A stretch of DNA of 64,000 nt, from the NCBI RefSeq assembly GCF_000620805.1, contig NZ_KK211187.1:2543389-2607388 (forward strand), given 5' to 3'. The stretch comes from Exiguobacterium undae DSM 14481 (GTDB lineage Bacteria; Bacillota; Bacilli; Exiguobacteriales; Exiguobacteriaceae). The notes beneath the pieces were generated by a model that was given only the letters and a program-made list of their open reading frames with translations, had not been told where the DNA came from and made no database searches. Positions 61,872-64,000 of the stretch are shown here, in pieces. Both the position numbers and the translations under genes were made by a program. Numbering within the stretch: the first letter of the stretch is position 1; each line of letters begins with the position of its first letter.

Positions 61872-63236
61872 TCAGACGATGTCTTCTGTCACCGGTTCTT
61901 TCTCCGGTAATTGGAGATAAATCGATTTCACCTGATGATTGTCGACCTCCATCACTTTGACCGTATGGTTTTTGTAACGGAACTCCTGTCCACTTGATAC
62001 TTCCGTATCTTGCGCCATCACCCATCCACCGATCGTATCGATATCCTCTTCCTCGATTCCGAGATTAAAACGTTCGTTTAAATCATCAATCAAGACACGA
62101 CCGGAAATCCGATACAACCGTTCATGGATCTGCTCGATATCTGCTTTTTCATCTTTATCGAATTCATCCCGGATTTCGCCGACGATTTCTTCCAGTATAT
62201 CCTCCATCGTGATGACACCGGCTGTCCCGCCGTACTCATCGATGACAAGAGCCATCGGCGTCCGTTCGACTTGCATTTTCAGCATGGCGTCCTGTAATGG
62301 GGAGTATTCCGAAACGATCGGTAAATTGTGCACGTAATAGCTCAACGCCTTGCCTTTGTTTGCCATATGATCCGTAAACAATTGTTTCGCATTGATGAAG
62401 CCAAGAATTTTATCCTTGTCGCCTTCTTCCGCGACAGGATATCGCGTGAACTGATATTCTTCGACCAAGGCGATGATATCCTGCATCGATGCGTCATTTG
62501 AAATGGTGATCAAATCCGTCCGCGGCAACATGATATCCTTTGCGATTCGTTCGTCAAAAGAAAAGATGTTCTGCATGTAAGACAATTCGGTTTGATTGAT
62601 TTCACCGCTCTTATAGCTTTGTGTCATGATGATTTTGATTTCTTCTTCCGAATGGGCATCTTCATGTCCGGCCGGTTCGACACCAAACAAACGTAAGAAT
62701 ACACGGGCCGATCCGTTTAATAACCAGATGACCGGTTTCATCACTTTACCGAACCAGTAGAGTGGTGGTGCCAGTAACATCGTGATGGCTTCCGTCTTTT
62801 GAATCGCCAATGACTTAGGGGCAAGTTCGCCGAGGACGACGTGTAAAAACGTTACGACGGAAAATGCCAAAGTAAACGAAACGACGGTTGAAACGGATTG
62901 CGGAAGTTCAATTTCCTTGAAGAGCATCTCAAGAATAGCCCCAACCGTCGATTCGCCTAACCATCCTAAACCAAGTGCCGTCACGGTGATCCCGAGCTGA
63001 CAGGCAGACAGATAATAGTCGAGGTTCTCCACTAATTTTTTCGCCGTCTTTGCGGTCTTACTGCCTTCTGTGATCAATTGATCGATTCGGGACATCCTCA
63101 TCTTGACAACCGAAAATTCTGCTGCGACAAAAAATGCGGTCAACACAATTAATAGTGCAATGATCAAAAGCCGAATGATAATCGTTGTTGTATCGAATGT
63201 CTCCACTGCGTGTGTACTGTCCAATCGTTTCCCCAA
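61872..63236 (-). CDS. CNNM/HlyC-CorC family membrane protein with CBS domains
   Basis: About 454 residues: DUF21 (CNNM) membrane domain (about 15-200; FFVAAEFSVVKMRMSRIDQL, ACQLGITVTALGLGWLGE), a CBS pair (MLPRTDLITI, VERTPMALVIDEYGGTAGVITMEDILEEIVGEI) and a C-terminal CorC_HlyC domain. Such proteins move or sense Mg2+ and other divalent ions. TTG at 63236 is taken because GGAGGTGA lies 10 bases upstream; the ATG at 63257 covers that site. Confidence 0.88.
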   Translation of the reverse strand: MGKRLDSTHAVETFDTTTIIIRLLIIALLIVLTAFFVAAEFSVVKMRMSRIDQLITEGSKTAKTAKKLVENLDYYLSACQLGITVTALGLGWLGESTVGAILEMLFKEIELPQSVSTVVSFTLAFSVVTFLHVVLGELAPKSLAIQKTEAITMLLAPPLYWFGKVMKPVIWLLNGSARVFLRLFGVEPAGHEDAHSEEEIKIIMTQSYKSGEINQTELSYMQNIFSFDERIAKDIMLPRTDLITISNDASMQDIIALVEEYQFTRYPVAEEGDKDKILGFINAKQLFTDHMANKGKALSYYVHNLPIVSEYSPLQDAMLKMQVERTPMALVIDEYGGTAGVITMEDILEEIVGEIRDEFDKDEKADIEQIHERLYRISGRVLIDDLNERFNLGIEEEDIDTIGGWVMAQDTEVSSGQEFRYKNHTVKVMEVDNHQVKSIYLQLPEKEPVTEDIV

Positions 63237-63292
63237 ACTAAGGGGATTCACCTCCATTTAATTAAGCCGGCATGCATTATGCCGGTCTTCTC

Positions 63293-63332
63293 CATCAAAA
63301 AGAAGCCTGTTTTAAGTAACAAGCTTCTCTAC
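63293..63332 (-). terminator. Terminator of the DUF456 gene
   Basis: AGAAGCTTGTT / AACAGGCTTCT stem with TTTTT on the minus strand. Confidence 0.85.
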
Positions 63333-63399
63333 TTTTTCATATTCATACTATAACGGAACTCTTGCAAAATGTGTACTTGCAGGCAAATCTTCTTTTCAT

Positions 63400-63882
63400 T
63401 TAGACGACGTACATGATAAACACGACGATCATCAACAACATCGCAATCCCTTTCAGTAAAGCACTCGAGAGAATTCCGAGCACCGTTCCGATCCCGATGG
63501 AAACCGAATCTTTCCATGTCTTTTTACTGATGATTTTTTCGGTCAAGATGGCAAACACAAACGGGAAAATCAGCAGACCGATTCCCGGAATGATAAACGG
63601 TCCTGTAATCAAACCAACGGTCGTTGCAATCTTTGCCGCCTGTGATCCTCCACGCCGGTCGACGGTATAAGAGCTGACCAGATAATCCAAGGTAAAGAGC
63701 AAGATGATAAACACTGTCTGGATGATCCAAAAGCTGACGGTTAGTTCCGTGAAGCTGAATCCAAACCCGTAAATTAAAAATCCGACGATGAGTAATGGTG
63801 CACTTGGTATGACAGGATACACAAGCCCGGCGAAGGCCGCTAAAAAACATAATGCAATTAAAATCCACAATAAGGTCGTCAT
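63400..63882 (-). CDS. DUF456 membrane protein
   Basis: 160 residues with about four hydrophobic segments and the DUF456 Gly-rich loops (GLVYPVIPSAPLLIVGFLIYG, DRRGGSQAAKIATTVGLITG). Function unknown. AGGAGATTGGC precedes the ATG. Confidence 0.9.
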   Translation of the reverse strand: MTTLLWILIALCFLAAFAGLVYPVIPSAPLLIVGFLIYGFGFSFTELTVSFWIIQTVFIILLFTLDYLVSSYTVDRRGGSQAAKIATTVGLITGPFIIPGIGLLIFPFVFAILTEKIISKKTWKDSVSIGIGTVLGILSSALLKGIAMLLMIVVFIMYVV

Positions 63883-63891
63883 GCCAATCTC

Positions 63892-63948
63892 CTACTTTCT
63901 AATTTCTTTCCTTTTTCTATTACGTTCAGTGTCTTCTTCAGGTTTCAT
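63892..63948 (-). CDS. Possible 18-residue basic peptide
   Basis: ATG overlaps the preceding stop (ATGA), AGGAG is 11 bases upstream, and it ends at the ribosome site of DUF456. Encodes MKPEEDTERNRKRKEIRK. It may be only a coupling ORF. Confidence 0.25.
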   Translation of the reverse strand: MKPEEDTERNRKRKEIRK

Positions 63949-64000
63949 AAAAGAGCTTTCTCCTGTGCCTGTTCCAGATGTCGACGATCCCACTCATTTA
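63945..64000 (-). CDS. C-terminal end of an unidentified gene (cut by window)
   Basis: Minus-strand frame open from the edge to TGA at 63945: NEWDRRHLEQAQEKALL. Too short to identify; supported by the ATGA coupling to the next ORF. Confidence 0.35.
   Translation of the reverse strand, partial: NEWDRRHLEQAQEKALL

Noticed and set aside
63237..63300. M-box (Mg2+) riboswitch before the CNNM-type gene
   Set aside because: The leader seen is too short and ends in the terminator of the upstream gene.
1..64000. CRISPR array, insertion sequence, prophage or integrative element
   Set aside because: No spaced repeats, transposase, integrase or phage genes were found on either strand.

Overview
The window is a stretch of low-to-mid GC Bacillota chromosome. 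Gram-positive ribosome binding sites, a T-box, a THI-box riboswitch, LiaSR, arginine genes in the Bacillus order and CDP-glycerol teichoic acid genes all point to Bacillales. From the protein sequences as a whole I would guess Exiguobacterium, but this is a judgement from memory and not a search result. I see no insertion sequence, prophage, CRISPR array or rRNA; there is one tRNA gene. Both ends cut a gene: a liaS 3' part on the left, and the last codons of an unidentified minus-strand gene on the right.

Layout. 1-4.8 kb: liaS (partial) and liaR, then a ba3-type cytochrome oxidase operon (subunits IIa, II, I) read towards them, next to an Fnr-type regulator that keeps the Fe-S ligand pattern of Bacillus Fnr. 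4.9-7.7 kb: a three-gene teichoic acid cluster (two CDP-glycerol glycerophosphotransferases around tagD). 7.8-12.5 kb: aldehyde dehydrogenase, deoD and a YesM/YesN two-component pair. 12.7-21.2 kb: purine permease; a sugar ABC transporter split in two (binding protein at 14-15.3 kb, two permeases at 19.4-21.2 kb) with cation antiporter, DedA and T-box-controlled asnA between. 21.4-26.5 kb: fhs, a lipase-like hydrolase, an Imm11-like pair, tRNA-Gly(UCC) and a metallo-beta-lactamase-fold protein. 26.5-35.7 kb: a tightly packed arginine operon argC-argJ-argB-argD-carA-carB-argF behind an ARG box. 35.8-53.8 kb: mostly single genes, including NhaC, a ResA-like thioredoxin, an LCP cell-wall ligase, nitroreductase, acetyltransferases, MurB, aminopeptidase, a formate/nitrite channel, YitT and a metal-sensing ArsR protein. 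53.9-56.8 kb: thiamine salvage genes thiD-thiM-thiE under a TPP riboswitch. 56.9-59.8 kb: two tandem secreted M23 peptidases. 60-64 kb: VOC epimerase, PfpI, Ohr, a CBS/HlyC membrane protein and DUF456.

How the pieces work together. The most informative signals are regulatory. A TGTGA-N6-TCACA-type box sits at about -42 of a predicted cytochrome oxidase promoter, beside the fnr gene whose recognition helix (R-E-T-V-N-R) suits that box. Two 18-bp Rex-like elements lie upstream of fnr and just downstream of the formate/nitrite channel promoter, suggesting a small redox circuit. An identical 17-bp sequence lies upstream of both halves of the split sugar ABC transporter and is a candidate YesN operator, with a catabolite-repression (cre) site beside one copy. 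Several genes too short for routine calling are supported by ribosome binding sites and context, notably cytochrome oxidase subunit IIa (37 residues) and a 31-residue membrane peptide.
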